Below are positions 25,824 through 36,000 of a stretch of 64,000 bases of DNA, one piece after another. The notes under the pieces were generated by a model. It saw only the letters and a program-made list of their open reading frames with translations. It was not told the DNA's origin and ran no database searches. Position 1 is the first letter of the stretch; each line of letters opens with the position of its first letter. Location of the stretch: positions 558,001 to 622,000 of the forward strand of contig OZ253960.1 in assembly GCA_965267435.1 (NCBI GenBank). Reading direction: 5' to 3'. The translations under genes were made by a program, and so were the position numbers. Origin of the DNA: JAWPMT01 sp965267435. Its GTDB lineage: Bacteria; Bacteroidota; Bacteroidia; Cytophagales; Cyclobacteriaceae.

Positions 25824-27002
25824 ATGAAGAACCTACTCAGTCTAACCTTGCTAATCGCTACATCGCGTCTTATGGCGCAAATCGAAATGCGTCCACGACC
25901 GACAGACCCGAAGGACTTTCCTGAGTACATCCAATACCTGGTGGACGTTGCGGAGCCGAGAACGGCAGAAGAGCGTGCGCGCGACATTGAGTTGAAGGAG
26001 AAATATGGGGATGCGATCGTCGTCGATGCCTTGTTTGTTGGTGGACCAGGGTTTCCCGCGGGCTTCACCAACGAACAGTATGAAGAAGCCATCCAACACT
26101 CCATAGACAGTCGTTATGGTTTCATCTCCGCCACCATCTCCAACGGCCCACCCGAGGATACTCCTGAGGTCGTAAAGGAGCGAATGCAGCGTGTCAACGA
26201 CTACTGGAAGGGTCAGAGTGATCGATACCTGCAGGTATATTCTTTTGGCGACATCCAAAAAGCCAAAGACCAGGGCAAGCTGGCCATCATGCACAACTTC
26301 CAAAGCATGATGCCACTAGGAGGAGATTTGACGAATGTGCAGGCCTACTACGACCTTGGGTTGAGGCAGATGAACTTCACCTATAATATCGACACCGACT
26401 ATGCGGATGGGGGTGTGTCCAACGAAGACGGTACCGACGAGGGCGTGACTGACTTGGGTGCGGAGGTGGTCCGGGAGATGAACCGGCTGGGAATCGTAGT
26501 GGACTGCTCTCACTCCAGCAATGAGACGTGTATGGAGGCAGCGATGCTGACGAATAAGCCCATGATGATGTCGCACTCCAACCTGATGACTTTCCAGCCT
26601 ATTGGGCGGAATGTTTCGGATGAGGCGGTGAAGGCCGTTGCCGCCACGGGAGGTGTGATCTGTGTGAATTTCATCGGTGGATTTCTCAACTCAAAAGGTG
26701 AGGCCCGGCCCTATGACATCGCCAAACACGTTGAGTATATCAAGAATCTTGTTGGGGCGAAGTGCACTTGTGTCGGCCCCGATTATGTCTATAACTATGC
26801 GGAGACTCTTGATTGGGTGCTTAGGAACCCGGAGAACTTTCCGCCGGAAATGGGCTATGCTTCTCCTTCGCACATGGGAAAGCCAGGTGAGATTTGGGGT
26901 GTCGTACGGGAACTGGAAGACACTTTTGGCTGCACGGAATCGGAGATCAGAGGCTTCCTCGGGGAGAATCTCTTAAGAGTGTACAAAGCGAATTGGGAGT
27001 GA
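25824..27002 (+). CDS. Divergent M19 (membrane dipeptidase-like) secreted protein
   Basis: 392 residues from ATG 25824; the TTG six bases upstream is not needed. The signal peptide ends at RLMAQ. It shares the M19 framework with 23283-24551: VVDCSHSSNETCMEAA (His230), MMMSHSNLMTF (His251), VGPDYVYNY and the C-terminal GFLGENLLRVYKANWE. Again the early HxD site is replaced (AIVVDALFVGG, about 64-74) and the Glu position reads HNFQS (about 157-161). The two paralogs are clearly diverged, so the changes are old rather than recent decay. The gene starts 67 bases after the CDGSH gene. Activity on dipeptides should not be assumed. Confidence 0.8.
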   Translation: MKNLLSLTLLIATSRLMAQIEMRPRPTDPKDFPEYIQYLVDVAEPRTAEERARDIELKEKYGDAIVVDALFVGGPGFPAGFTNEQYEEAIQHSIDSRYGFISATISNGPPEDTPEVVKERMQRVNDYWKGQSDRYLQVYSFGDIQKAKDQGKLAIMHNFQSMMPLGGDLTNVQAYYDLGLRQMNFTYNIDTDYADGGVSNEDGTDEGVTDLGAEVVREMNRLGIVVDCSHSSNETCMEAAMLTNKPMMMSHSNLMTFQPIGRNVSDEAVKAVAATGGVICVNFIGGFLNSKGEARPYDIAKHVEYIKNLVGAKCTCVGPDYVYNYAETLDWVLRNPENFPPEMGYASPSHMGKPGEIWGVVRELEDTFGCTESEIRGFLGENLLRVYKANWE

Positions 27003-27153
27003 GTGCTGGTATCTCTGCTTCTGGATTGCGGCAGGGATAGGAACGGCAGTCAGCGTGGCTTTGCGGGGGAGCGTGCGGGGCTGTTGCTACAGTGGATAGC
27101 CCGGTTGCCGCCAAATAAAGCATTGGTAGATGAGAACATCCTTCAGGAAAAAT

Positions 27154-28314
27154 ATGAGACAACTACGGACCATAGGCCTTTTGGTAGTATTGAGCCTGGT
27201 GGCTGATGGCACGTTCGCACAAAAATTCCTGTCCAAGGACTGGATGGCGGCACAGAAAGAGAAGCGGGCGCGAAAGACCGAGGAAGGAAGGCTATTGATC
27301 ACGCCCCTTGCTGGACCTGCGTACACGCCCGAGCTGCAACTGACCATCGCCGGCGGGGTAATGACCTCATTCAAGACCAATCGCAAGGATTCACTCATTC
27401 AGCGCAGTTCGCTGCCTATCATGCTTGGGTTTAGCAGCACGGGTGCTTACTTCATTGGCTCTAAAGCAACTACTTTCTGGAAGCAGGACAAGCTGCGCAT
27501 TTATTCGGACCTCAATTTCAAATTCATGCCTGACAATTATTGGGGCGTGGGCTACGATGAAGCCCGGTACACGGAGAAGTCGGATTCTACGACGGCCTAT
27601 GAGCGCACCTGGTGGCAGATCTATCCAAAGTTTTTGTGGCAGTTCAAGAAGAACTACTTCGCAGGGCCGGTGGTGGACTTCAACTACACCAAAGGCTCCA
27701 ATCCCAGTGAGGGAGTGGCTACGGATCCTTTCTATATCGAGTACAACGACAAGCCGTTCAATGGAGGCGCTGGGTTCGTTTTCCAATATGATAGTCGGGA
27801 CATACCGGTGAATGCCTATGAAGGATTTTTCATCGAGGTGATGGCCACCTTTTACGGTAGTTGGCTGGGGGGGCAAAATGAATATGAGGTGCTAGGCATC
27901 GATATTCGCAAGTACTGGACACTCAACAACAAGCCCGGCCGCACCATCGCTGTACAGGGACGTGGGAGGTTCAGCACCGGCGAAGTACCCTATGGAGAGA
28001 TGTCACAGCTAGGCACACCGTGGGACCTCCGTGGCTACACATGGGGGCGCTACCGCAACGAAAGCATGTATTACTTCATGGGCGAGTACCGACATATGTT
28101 CTACAAAAGCAGCGGCGAGATCTCCAAGCATGGTGTGGTGGGATGGTTTGGTGGCGGTAGAATTGGCACGGACGTCACCAGTTTCGAGGAGTATTTGCCA
28201 AGTCTGGGTGTCGGGTATCGTCTGGAAGTACAGCCTCGGATGAATCTGCGTATCGACTTCGGCTTTGGCACCGAGACCTTCGGCTTCTATTTCAATTTCA
28301 ATGAGGCTTTCTAG
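27154..28314 (+). CDS. Omp85/BamA-like outer-membrane beta-barrel protein
   Basis: 386 residues from ATG 27154 (an ATG-like start at 27130 would lengthen the signal), with a signal peptide ending at GTFAQ. It is a barrel-only Omp85-like protein with FQYDSRDIPVNAYEGFF and SQLGTPWDLRGYTWGRYRNES corresponding to the conserved loop motif. It ends in Phe and is paralogous to 117-1346, down to the final NFNEAF. The last 14 bases overlap the start of the OprB-like porin gene, so the two are translationally coupled. It might assist insertion of the downstream barrels, which is inference from position only. Confidence 0.8.
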   Translation: MRQLRTIGLLVVLSLVADGTFAQKFLSKDWMAAQKEKRARKTEEGRLLITPLAGPAYTPELQLTIAGGVMTSFKTNRKDSLIQRSSLPIMLGFSSTGAYFIGSKATTFWKQDKLRIYSDLNFKFMPDNYWGVGYDEARYTEKSDSTTAYERTWWQIYPKFLWQFKKNYFAGPVVDFNYTKGSNPSEGVATDPFYIEYNDKPFNGGAGFVFQYDSRDIPVNAYEGFFIEVMATFYGSWLGGQNEYEVLGIDIRKYWTLNNKPGRTIAVQGRGRFSTGEVPYGEMSQLGTPWDLRGYTWGRYRNESMYYFMGEYRHMFYKSSGEISKHGVVGWFGGGRIGTDVTSFEEYLPSLGVGYRLEVQPRMNLRIDFGFGTETFGFYFNFNEAF

Positions 28315-29605
28315 GGGCCTGTTGGCGTTGGTGGTCCTCGTGTTGGCTCACTGCGCTTTGTGTCAGGGGCGGAGAGTCACCGCCAATGACTCGACCAAAT
28401 CGAACTACCGGGCGGATCTGAAGATGGGCAATCCCACGAACAAAGACGTGGAATTGGAGCTGAATGACTACACAGCTCCCTACTACAGATACGACCTGAA
28501 ATATTCCAATGGGTGGTTCGATTTCAAAAAGAAGCTTAATGATAATGCGGGCCTTCAACTCAGTCTGAACTACACGGGCATTTACATGGGTGCGACCTCT
28601 CGCATCGCCGAGGAGAATGTGAAAACAGCGGGTAGTGGCATTTTCGATGCGACTCTCAAGTGGAATGTCATCAACAGAAAGCAGGATAAAAACAAAGGGA
28701 GTCTCATCTGGTGGGTGGACTGGCGACATCTATATTATGGCGATGTGGCGCCACAGTTTCTGTTTCTGGAGACCGGCGCGGCGAACCTGAGCGCTACGAA
28801 GTTCAACAAGTGGCGGTTTCATACGCTGGAGTTCTACTATCAACAGCAGATCTCTGATAGACTGGCGATCGTCATTGGCAAGATCGACATGCCGGACTGG
28901 TTCACCTTCAATGGGCTCGCCCATCCCATGTTGCACTTTACGGATCTGGCATTTTCTGTGAATCCGACGGTCAGCTGGTCCAATCCCGGCTTTGGAGTGG
29001 TTGCAGGTGGCTGGCTGGACAAGAAAAAGCGTTTTGGGTTGGTTGCCGGATTGAATGATGTGGCGGGGGTAGATCTGACTAGTCCGAGGTTCTTTGATTT
29101 GGGGACGGATCAATGGGCCAACGGCAATTTTCTGAAGATGGTAGAGTTTGCCTATACGCCGGAGAGGGCTTTGTACTACTTCAACCGATTGAGTGTTACC
29201 TACTGGCACTCTGATGAGCTCGTGATGACGGATGACTCCTTTTTCACCACGCCTTCAAGTCACGGGTTCACAGTTCAAGGTACATGGGTCATTGACGAGC
29301 GCCTGATCCCAGTGGCGACTTTTGGACTATCCGATGGGGAGGGGGCGAATGCCTTGTCGAAACTGAACGTATCCGTGGCCAATGGTTGGTATTTCCCTAA
29401 CCACGACATGTTGGCCGTCGGCCTCAACTATACAACATCGACCATCACCGATCGCTCTCAATTGCTTAGCGAGGTCTTTTATCGATTCACATGGTCCAAG
29501 ACTACGGCAATCACACCTTTGGTTAAGTTTGTGTTGAACCCCGCCCTGGATCCCGACAGAGATTTTTTGATGTATTATGGTGTCCGAGGAAGAATATCGA
29601 TCTAA
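28301..29605 (+). CDS. OprB-like carbohydrate porin
   Basis: 434 residues from ATG 28301, which overlaps the upstream barrel gene by 14 bases. The signal peptide ends at ALCQG. The body resembles OprB-type carbohydrate porins: GWFDFKKKLNDNAGLQLSLNYTGIYMG, a KGSLIWWVDWRH strand, IGKIDMPDWFTFNGLAHPMLHFT, and a final GVRGRISI strand. It is paralogous to 39897-41234 with the same order of blocks. The partner gene downstream (29610) encodes a DUF2490-type barrel, as at the second locus. It probably forms a diffusion channel for sugars or other small solutes in the outer membrane. Confidence 0.72.
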   Translation: MRLSRGLLALVVLVLAHCALCQGRRVTANDSTKSNYRADLKMGNPTNKDVELELNDYTAPYYRYDLKYSNGWFDFKKKLNDNAGLQLSLNYTGIYMGATSRIAEENVKTAGSGIFDATLKWNVINRKQDKNKGSLIWWVDWRHLYYGDVAPQFLFLETGAANLSATKFNKWRFHTLEFYYQQQISDRLAIVIGKIDMPDWFTFNGLAHPMLHFTDLAFSVNPTVSWSNPGFGVVAGGWLDKKKRFGLVAGLNDVAGVDLTSPRFFDLGTDQWANGNFLKMVEFAYTPERALYYFNRLSVTYWHSDELVMTDDSFFTTPSSHGFTVQGTWVIDERLIPVATFGLSDGEGANALSKLNVSVANGWYFPNHDMLAVGLNYTTSTITDRSQLLSEVFYRFTWSKTTAITPLVKFVLNPALDPDRDFLMYYGVRGRISI

Positions 29606-29609
29606 CCCA

Positions 29610-30344
29610 ATGTCTGGCTCTACACACAACCTTCGGTCTGGCTCTTTAAGGCTTTTGGCCCTTTTCGCTGTCGTCGTCTGTGTCTGTAGCACCTCCAAGG
29701 TCCGGGCACAGGAGTCGGAGAACCCACAGGCCTGGGACAATTTGTTTTATGTCGGCAATCGGGTGAGTTGGGGGCCAGCGAAATGGAAGAGCTCTGCAGA
29801 GTTGCAGTTCCGTCTGCAGGACGATACACGGCAGCTACAGCAATACTTTGTCGAGTACATTGGGACCTACTTCCTCTCCGAGCACGTGGAAATTGCTCCG
29901 GATTTTCGAATAGCTGTAAAACCAGATAGGGTGGATTTTCGTCCTGGACTGGGCGTTGTGCTCAAGTATGGATTTGTGGATGGTCAGTTGGTTCAACAGT
30001 TTAAATGGCAGATCGACATTGAAAGCACGGGTGGCTCCAGTCAGACACTGAGATATTTTCCGTCGTACAACCGTGTTGTTGGCGACGATTGGATAGTGTC
30101 GGTGATGGCTGGGGGCTACTATAAGTTCAGCGAAGAGAAGAATGGCATTTCAGCGCTTGTTGCCGGAGCGGGAGTCGCCTATGTCATCAACAAGCAGCAC
30201 ACGATCAACGCTTCCTATTTGTATGCTGAGCAGCAGAACTTTGCCGACGAGACCTGGTTTCCGGCGGGTGGCATCATCCTCCGCCTCATCATCAACATCA
30301 ACAAGGAGTACAAGTACACCCCGGCGAAGTACATTAATTTTTGA
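29610..30344 (+). CDS. DUF2490-family outer-membrane protein
   Basis: About 244 residues from ATG 29610, four bases after the porin stop, with a signal peptide ending at KVRAQ. The pattern resembles DUF2490: WDNLFYVGNRVSWGPAKWKSSAELQFRLQDDTRQLQQYFVEY, then RPGLGVVLKYGF and a C-terminal RLIININKEYKYTPAKYINF ending in Phe. It is paralogous to 41355-42092, whose end is nearly identical (KYIPARYINF). The pair with the OprB-like porin suggests joint function. The short gap before the AI-2E gene is filled by palindromic repeats. Confidence 0.7.
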   Translation: MSGSTHNLRSGSLRLLALFAVVVCVCSTSKVRAQESENPQAWDNLFYVGNRVSWGPAKWKSSAELQFRLQDDTRQLQQYFVEYIGTYFLSEHVEIAPDFRIAVKPDRVDFRPGLGVVLKYGFVDGQLVQQFKWQIDIESTGGSSQTLRYFPSYNRVVGDDWIVSVMAGGYYKFSEEKNGISALVAGAGVAYVINKQHTINASYLYAEQQNFADETWFPAGGIILRLIININKEYKYTPAKYINF

Positions 30345-30353
30345 CGCCTTCCT

Positions 30354-30460
30354 TCCACTCCTCAACTCCTTTGTCCGCCGAAGCTCTGGCGAAGGCGGAT
30401 CAACTCCTCAACTTCATCGTCCGCAGTAGCATCAGCGAAGGCGGATCCACACTCCACCAA
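30354..30460. repeat. Two GGCGGA palindromes in a CTCAACT-word tract
   Basis: Two imperfect palindromes, GTCCGCCGAAGC..GCGAAGGCGGATC (30373-30401) and GTCCGCAGTAGC..GCGAAGGCGGATC (30419-30447), are embedded in CTCAACTCC-type words between convergent genes. A third relative lies at 58725-58754. They resemble REP-type elements and may serve as bidirectional 3'-end structures. Confidence 0.6.
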
Positions 30461-30462
30461 CA

Positions 30463-31536
30463 TTAACTCTCCACCTTCAACTCTCCGCTCTCGGCGTCAG
30501 CATTCACCCACATCAAATACAGACGATACGCCAGGGAGAGTAGGATCGCTCCCACGAAGAGCCCGATGAAGCCCATGGTAATGAATCCACCAATCACTCC
30601 CAGAAATATGACCAACATGGGAACAGGTGCTCCCTTTCCCAGAAGGATCGGCTTAAAGATATTATCAGACAACCCTGCTATTACGAGGTAAGTCGTCCAG
30701 AGGACAGCAGGGACGGTATCCATAGCGCTGAATAAGTAGATAGCCACAGGGATCGTCACCACGGTGAGCGGCAACTGGAGGACCGCCAGGATAAAGGCAA
30801 TGAGTGTCCAAAGTCCTGCATAAGGTACGCCGGAGAGCAGGAATCCAACGCCTACCAGGAAGGATTGGATCAGTGCCACACCCAGAACGCCCTTTACTAC
30901 ATTGTTGACTGTCTTTTGAGCGATTTCCGCCACTTCCTCGCCTTTTGCTGGCATCAACCTATTGAATAGCTTGATCGCATTTTCTTTCGTGCCTTTGGTG
31001 ACGAGGATCACCGCAGCGATAATGGTTGATATGATGAATTGGAAGACTGCACCGCCAACGCTGAGTACACCTCGGAGTAGTTTGTTGCCAATTTCAGTCA
31101 ACTGGTTCTGATACTTGACGATGGTCGCCTGCAGGTTGGTCGAGGCGCTATTCCAGAACTCGTAGAGGTTATCACCGATTATTGGCCAGTCCTTTACATT
31201 TTCGGTTGGGGGTGGTATCGTGAGTGTGCCGGCCTCAAATTCCGCACGGATCACTCGTACCCCCTCGATGATGGAATCCATAAACAACCAGGCTGGCAGC
31301 ATGATGATCAGCATGCCTCCCAGGACGATGGTTGTGGCGGCGAGCTTGTATTTGCCACCGAATCTGTCTGCCAGCGAGAAATACAACGGATCGAAAGCCA
31401 TGGCCAGGATGATGGACCACGCCATGATGCTGCCGAATGGCAAAACGATAGCATAGCTAAAGCCAACGATAGCGGCAATAAAGGCCAGTTTGATCGCGGT
31501 ATCGATCGTTTGTTGGGTTTTGAAGGGAGTGGCCAT
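30463..31536 (-). CDS. AI-2E family transporter (PerM/UPF0118)
   Basis: A 357-residue polytopic inner-membrane protein with about eight helices. The N-terminal IVLPFGSIMAWSIILAMAFDPLY block, the central soluble stretch (about 90-150) and the C-terminal pattern GVPYAGLWTLIAFILAVLQLPLTVVTIPVA and FKPILLGKGAPVPMLVIFLGVIGGFITMGFIGLFVGAILLSLAYRL are those of the AI-2E exporter family (PF01594). Members export signalling molecules or act as sodium/proton antiporters, so the autoinducer label should not be taken literally. It is divergent from the amidohydrolase at 31732 and ends in the palindromic repeat tract. Confidence 0.88.
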   Translation of the reverse strand: MATPFKTQQTIDTAIKLAFIAAIVGFSYAIVLPFGSIMAWSIILAMAFDPLYFSLADRFGGKYKLAATTIVLGGMLIIMLPAWLFMDSIIEGVRVIRAEFEAGTLTIPPPTENVKDWPIIGDNLYEFWNSASTNLQATIVKYQNQLTEIGNKLLRGVLSVGGAVFQFIISTIIAAVILVTKGTKENAIKLFNRLMPAKGEEVAEIAQKTVNNVVKGVLGVALIQSFLVGVGFLLSGVPYAGLWTLIAFILAVLQLPLTVVTIPVAIYLFSAMDTVPAVLWTTYLVIAGLSDNIFKPILLGKGAPVPMLVIFLGVIGGFITMGFIGLFVGAILLSLAYRLYLMWVNADAESGELKVES

Positions 31537-31662
31537 GATTTGAATTTGGGTTTATTGCAAGGATAAAGGATTTTCTCTTTGATAGACAAAGTTTGCCTGC
31601 CCGTTGAGAGAGAAGCTGAAAATTGTGGAAACCTTCGTGCACATCAGAGAACACTAAATGGC

Positions 31663-31696
31663 TTTATCGCAGCCATAAAAAATATATTTAACTTCG
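31663..31696 (+). promoter_or_regulatory. Possible promoter of the amidohydrolase gene
   Basis: TTTA at 31663-31666 and TAACTTCG at 31689-31696 approximate the Bacteroidota -33 and -7 boxes with a 22-base spacer. The ATG is 35 bases downstream. Weak match. Confidence 0.25.
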
Positions 31697-31731
31697 GCGC
31701 TGTAATCGGAGTTTACAAGTCAAACGTGAAG

Positions 31732-33060
31732 ATGAAAAACCTACTCATAATCATAATGGCGATGGTGTTCACTGTCACCACAGCCCAAGATGAACCTACG
31801 ACAATCCTCATCACCAACGTCAGTGTTTGGGATGGGACGAGCGAAACCAGCCGAAGCGCAGACGTCCTCATTGAAGGAAGTAAATTCAAACAGATTAGCC
31901 GCAATATTTCGGCTCCTGAGGGAGCGACGGTGATAGACGGACAAGGCGGTACACTTATTCCCGGGTTGATCGACATGCATCAGCACTTGATGTTGTGGGG
32001 AGGTACCACTGAGGGCACTTACGAGTATGATGCTTATGCTCAGGGCGCCAGGGCGATCAAAATGGCGGAGCGACTACTGGATCAAGGGTATACAACGATA
32101 AGAGACATCGGTGGTAATTCGTTATCAATTGCGCGGATGGTAAAAGAGGGGAAAATAGAAGGGCCGAGAATCTATTCCTCAGGTCCCGTTATCTCTCAGA
32201 CCGGAGGACATGGTGATTGGGGCCCATCGAATGAAGGCCCCGGACAAGGCAACTATCAGACCATGGTCCGTAATACCCATGTCGTAGACGGTGTGCCGGA
32301 GGTGATCAAGGCGACAAGATGGAATTTCAGGAATGGCGCCAATTTCATAAAAGTCATGGCTGGCGGGGGTGTTGCTTCGACTTTTGACCCACTGAATATG
32401 ACGCAAATGAACCTCGACGAGTTAAAGGCGGTCGTCGAGGTAGCGAATGCCTATCAAAGCTATGTGGCCGTGCACGCGTACCACGATCGCTCTTACAATA
32501 TGGCATTGGATGCTGGGGTGAAATCTTTTGAACATGGCTTTTTGATCACCGAGCCTACAGTCAAGCGGATGTCCGAGACGGAGGGTGTTTTCTGGTCTTG
32601 GCAACCATTTGGAAGCTATACCCTCTTTGCAGGTGGGTTTCCAGATTGGTTCACACCCGATATGATCGAGAAAGGTACTGCTGTAAACAAGGGGTCAATC
32701 AAAGTGCCTCCTCTAATGAGGCAGTATGGCGTGACTGTAGTCCTGGGCTCAGATATGTTTGGAGATGAGGTGAAATTTGCTCGTACGAACATCGTCTCTG
32801 CAAAAGAAGTACCGGGAACGGGCTACACTGATCTTGAGATTATGAAAATGGCGACAAGCAACTGCGGGAAGATTTTGACAATGAGTGGCCCTGGTCGTGA
32901 TCCTTATAAAGAGGCGAAACTGGGCGTAGTAGAGGAGGGTGCATGGGCAGATTTGAATATCTGGTCTGCTGATCCGACCAAGGATGTGAATGTTTTGAAG
33001 TCGGATGACAATTTGAAATTAGTTATCAAGGACGGAAAGATTTGGAAAAACACCCTCTGA
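31732..33060 (+). CDS. Secreted amidohydrolase (imidazolonepropionase/prolidase-like)
   Basis: 442 residues from ATG 31732, with a signal peptide ending at VTTAQ. It is a metal-dependent amidohydrolase: the first metal site is GLIDMHQHLM (HxH), followed by NFIKVMAGGGVAS with the lysine expected to be carboxylated, then VAVHAYHDRS and FEHGFLI for further His ligands, and VLGSDMF with the catalytic Asp. The C-terminal GVVEEGAWADLNIWSADP is the usual beta-sandwich return. This subgroup includes Xaa-Pro and Xaa-Lys/Arg dipeptidases. A periplasmic peptide-cleaving role fits the neighbouring dipeptidase-like genes but is inferred. The next gene starts 18 bases after the stop. Confidence 0.85.
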   Translation: MKNLLIIIMAMVFTVTTAQDEPTTILITNVSVWDGTSETSRSADVLIEGSKFKQISRNISAPEGATVIDGQGGTLIPGLIDMHQHLMLWGGTTEGTYEYDAYAQGARAIKMAERLLDQGYTTIRDIGGNSLSIARMVKEGKIEGPRIYSSGPVISQTGGHGDWGPSNEGPGQGNYQTMVRNTHVVDGVPEVIKATRWNFRNGANFIKVMAGGGVASTFDPLNMTQMNLDELKAVVEVANAYQSYVAVHAYHDRSYNMALDAGVKSFEHGFLITEPTVKRMSETEGVFWSWQPFGSYTLFAGGFPDWFTPDMIEKGTAVNKGSIKVPPLMRQYGVTVVLGSDMFGDEVKFARTNIVSAKEVPGTGYTDLEIMKMATSNCGKILTMSGPGRDPYKEAKLGVVEEGAWADLNIWSADPTKDVNVLKSDDNLKLVIKDGKIWKNTL

Positions 33061-33077
33061 TTACAAATTCTCGAGAC

Positions 33078-36000
33078 ATGCGAAACATACTAGGAGCCTT
33101 TTTGGTGGTGCTCCTCCTACTTGGATGCAGTGCCCCACAAACCTCTTCACTCGAACACCCTGACTATTCACTAGACGATCGCTCCGAAGTGGGCGTTCCC
33201 AATGGACTCCAGTGGCGATTCATCGGCCCTATCGTGGGCAACCGGGGTTCGGTTGTGCTCGGACATCCTACAGAACCCTACACCTTCTACCATGGCGCGA
33301 GTAATGGCCTGTGGAAAACGGAGGATGCCGGGACCTACTGGGAGCCGGTAGGGGATGAGTACTTCAAGTCCGGCAACATCGGCGCCATGGAGTTCTCCGA
33401 GTCCAATCCCAATATAGCTTATGTCGGTATGGGCGAACCGCAAATGCGGAACAACGTCAGCTGGGGCGACGGCGTCTACAAAACCATAGATAATGGCAAG
33501 ACCTGGACGCATCTGGGCCTCGAAGAGACACATCACATCTCGCAGGTACGGGTACACCCGACCAATCCTGACATCGTTTATGTGGGGGCCTTTGGTCATG
33601 CCTTCGGTCCTAATCCGGAGCGCGGCGTTTTCCGGACGAAGGACGGAGGAGAAAATTGGGAGAAAGTACTTTTCAAAAGCGAGGGCGCTGGTTGCATTGA
33701 TTTGGTGATGAACCCATCCAATCCCAACGAACTCTTCGCTTACCTCTGGGAATTTGAGCGAAAAGCGTGGGGTCCGAAAACCGGTGGGCCCGAAAGCGGA
33801 TTGTACAAGTCCACCGACGGTGGGGACACATGGACGGAGATCTCCTATGCCAATGGGTTACCCGAGGGTGGACGCGGTAGAGCGGGACTTACGATGTCAG
33901 CAGCGGATGCGGATAAGGTGTACCTATTGCTCGACTCGGAAACGGTGCCTGGTCTCTATGTCTCCAATAACTTGGGTGAGAACTGGGAGTTTGTTTCGAA
34001 CTTCTTTCAGATCATCGGTCGACCGTTCTACTACAGCCATATTTACGCGAGCCCGCATGACGCCAATGAACTGTGGAGCCCCAACAACCGAATGTTCATG
34101 TCCAAGGATGGTGGCAAGAACTGGATACTCGACCCGGGGATCAAGGACGACTTTCATGATATCTGGATCTGCCCACGCGACCCCAATCGCATGATCGGTA
34201 CCAACGACGGCGGCTGCCAGGTGAGTATGACTGCCGGCAAAACATGGAGCAGTCAGCATACACAGAAAAACTCGCAGTTTTATCGGGTGAATGTCGATGA
34301 CGACTTCCCCTACAACGTCTATGGTAGCGGGCAGGACATCCTGGCTTACAAGGTCCCCAGCGCCTCACGATGGGGTGGGATTTCCGGCTATGAAACTACG
34401 ATCATAGGCAATGGCGAGATCAGTAGTGTCATTCCTAAGCCGGGTGACAACAACATCGTCTACAATATCTCTGGTGGTGCGCCGATGGGCAGCGGTGCTC
34501 CTTTTACAGTCAATAACATCGCCACGGGACAGGATGAAGTAAGGTCCGTTTCTCCCAAGCCGATGTTTGGTCTCAATTCTTATGACCTTGATTATCGTTT
34601 CAATTGGGACCTGGCCTACTTCGTTTCTCCGCACGATCCTAACACGATCTACCTGGGCGGTAACGTCGTTTTCCGCACGAGAGATGAGGGCCTCAGTTGG
34701 GAAGTGATCAGCCCAGACTTGACCAACGACATTAAGGACCGACAGAAGATTACGGGGACGCCATGGTTATCGGAGTACTTCGGACAGGAGGTATACAGCA
34801 CCATCAAGCGAATGGCTGAGTCGCCAGTGCGTAAAGGTGTGATTTGGACTGGCTCTGACGACGGCAAGGTACACGTGACCCAAAATGGAGGAGGAAGCTG
34901 GCAGGACGTTTCTATCACGGAAGGCGTGCCCGAGTACTCGCAGGTGTACGAGATCGAGCCCTCACCGCATGACCCGGCGACTGCCTATGTTGTGTTCTCC
35001 AATTTCAATACCTACGACGATTACAATCCCTACATCTTTAAGACAACGGACTACGGGAAAACGTGGACGAATCTTTCCCCCAACTTTCCGCAATCGGAGA
35101 TCACGCGGACCATTCGCGAAGACAAGGAGCGCAAGGGGCTGCTTTTCGTTGGAACCGAGACGGGCGTGTTCTACTCGCTCAATGACGGACAGAGTTGGGT
35201 TAAGCTAAAGGCCAATCTCCCCGCGGTGCCTGTGGTCGATATGGTCATCAAAGATGTGGACCTGGTCATTGCTACCAATGGGCGTGGTTTCTGGATTATG
35301 GACGACATTGGTCCACTTCGAGAGAAGTCGGAGGCTATCGATGAGAAACCGGTGCATTTGTATTCCGTTGCTGATCACACACGATTTGGCTACAACTGGT
35401 GGTTGGACTACGTGCCGGGCGGTGATCCTGGTATGAAGAAAAACTACTTTGTGCAAAACATGCGCCCAGGTTTGACTTACTACGAGCTTACATTCCAGCA
35501 AGTGAATGGTGAGCGCAAACGCCAATTCATCGATGCCGGTGATCCGAAACCACTCGGACCGACCTTCTATTTTAAGCTGGCCAGTCAGCCTTCCGAAATC
35601 AGCATAGCGATACTGGACCGCAGTGGGAAGGTGATCCGCAACTACTCCAAGGAACAGATGATGCTATCGACGGGCTCCGGATCGGACATCAATGCCGGTC
35701 TCAACAAGTTTGTTTGGGACATGCGTATCAATGGCGTTTCCCGCGTACCGGGAAGACCGGCAACGACAGTCGTCCCTATTGCGCCTCCGGGAAGATATAG
35801 CGTTCAGTTGACTGTTGACGGTACGGTGGAGACGCTGAGTTTCAACCTCGCTATGAGCCCCAGGGAGTCTTATACACAGGCACAGGCCAATGGCAAATTC
35901 GCCTTCTGGATGGACATGTACAATACCGCAGAGGCGAAGACGCAGCTGGTATTGGAAGCTTTGGCTGTGAAGAGCGACGTCGCCGAGAAGCTGGAAGCAT

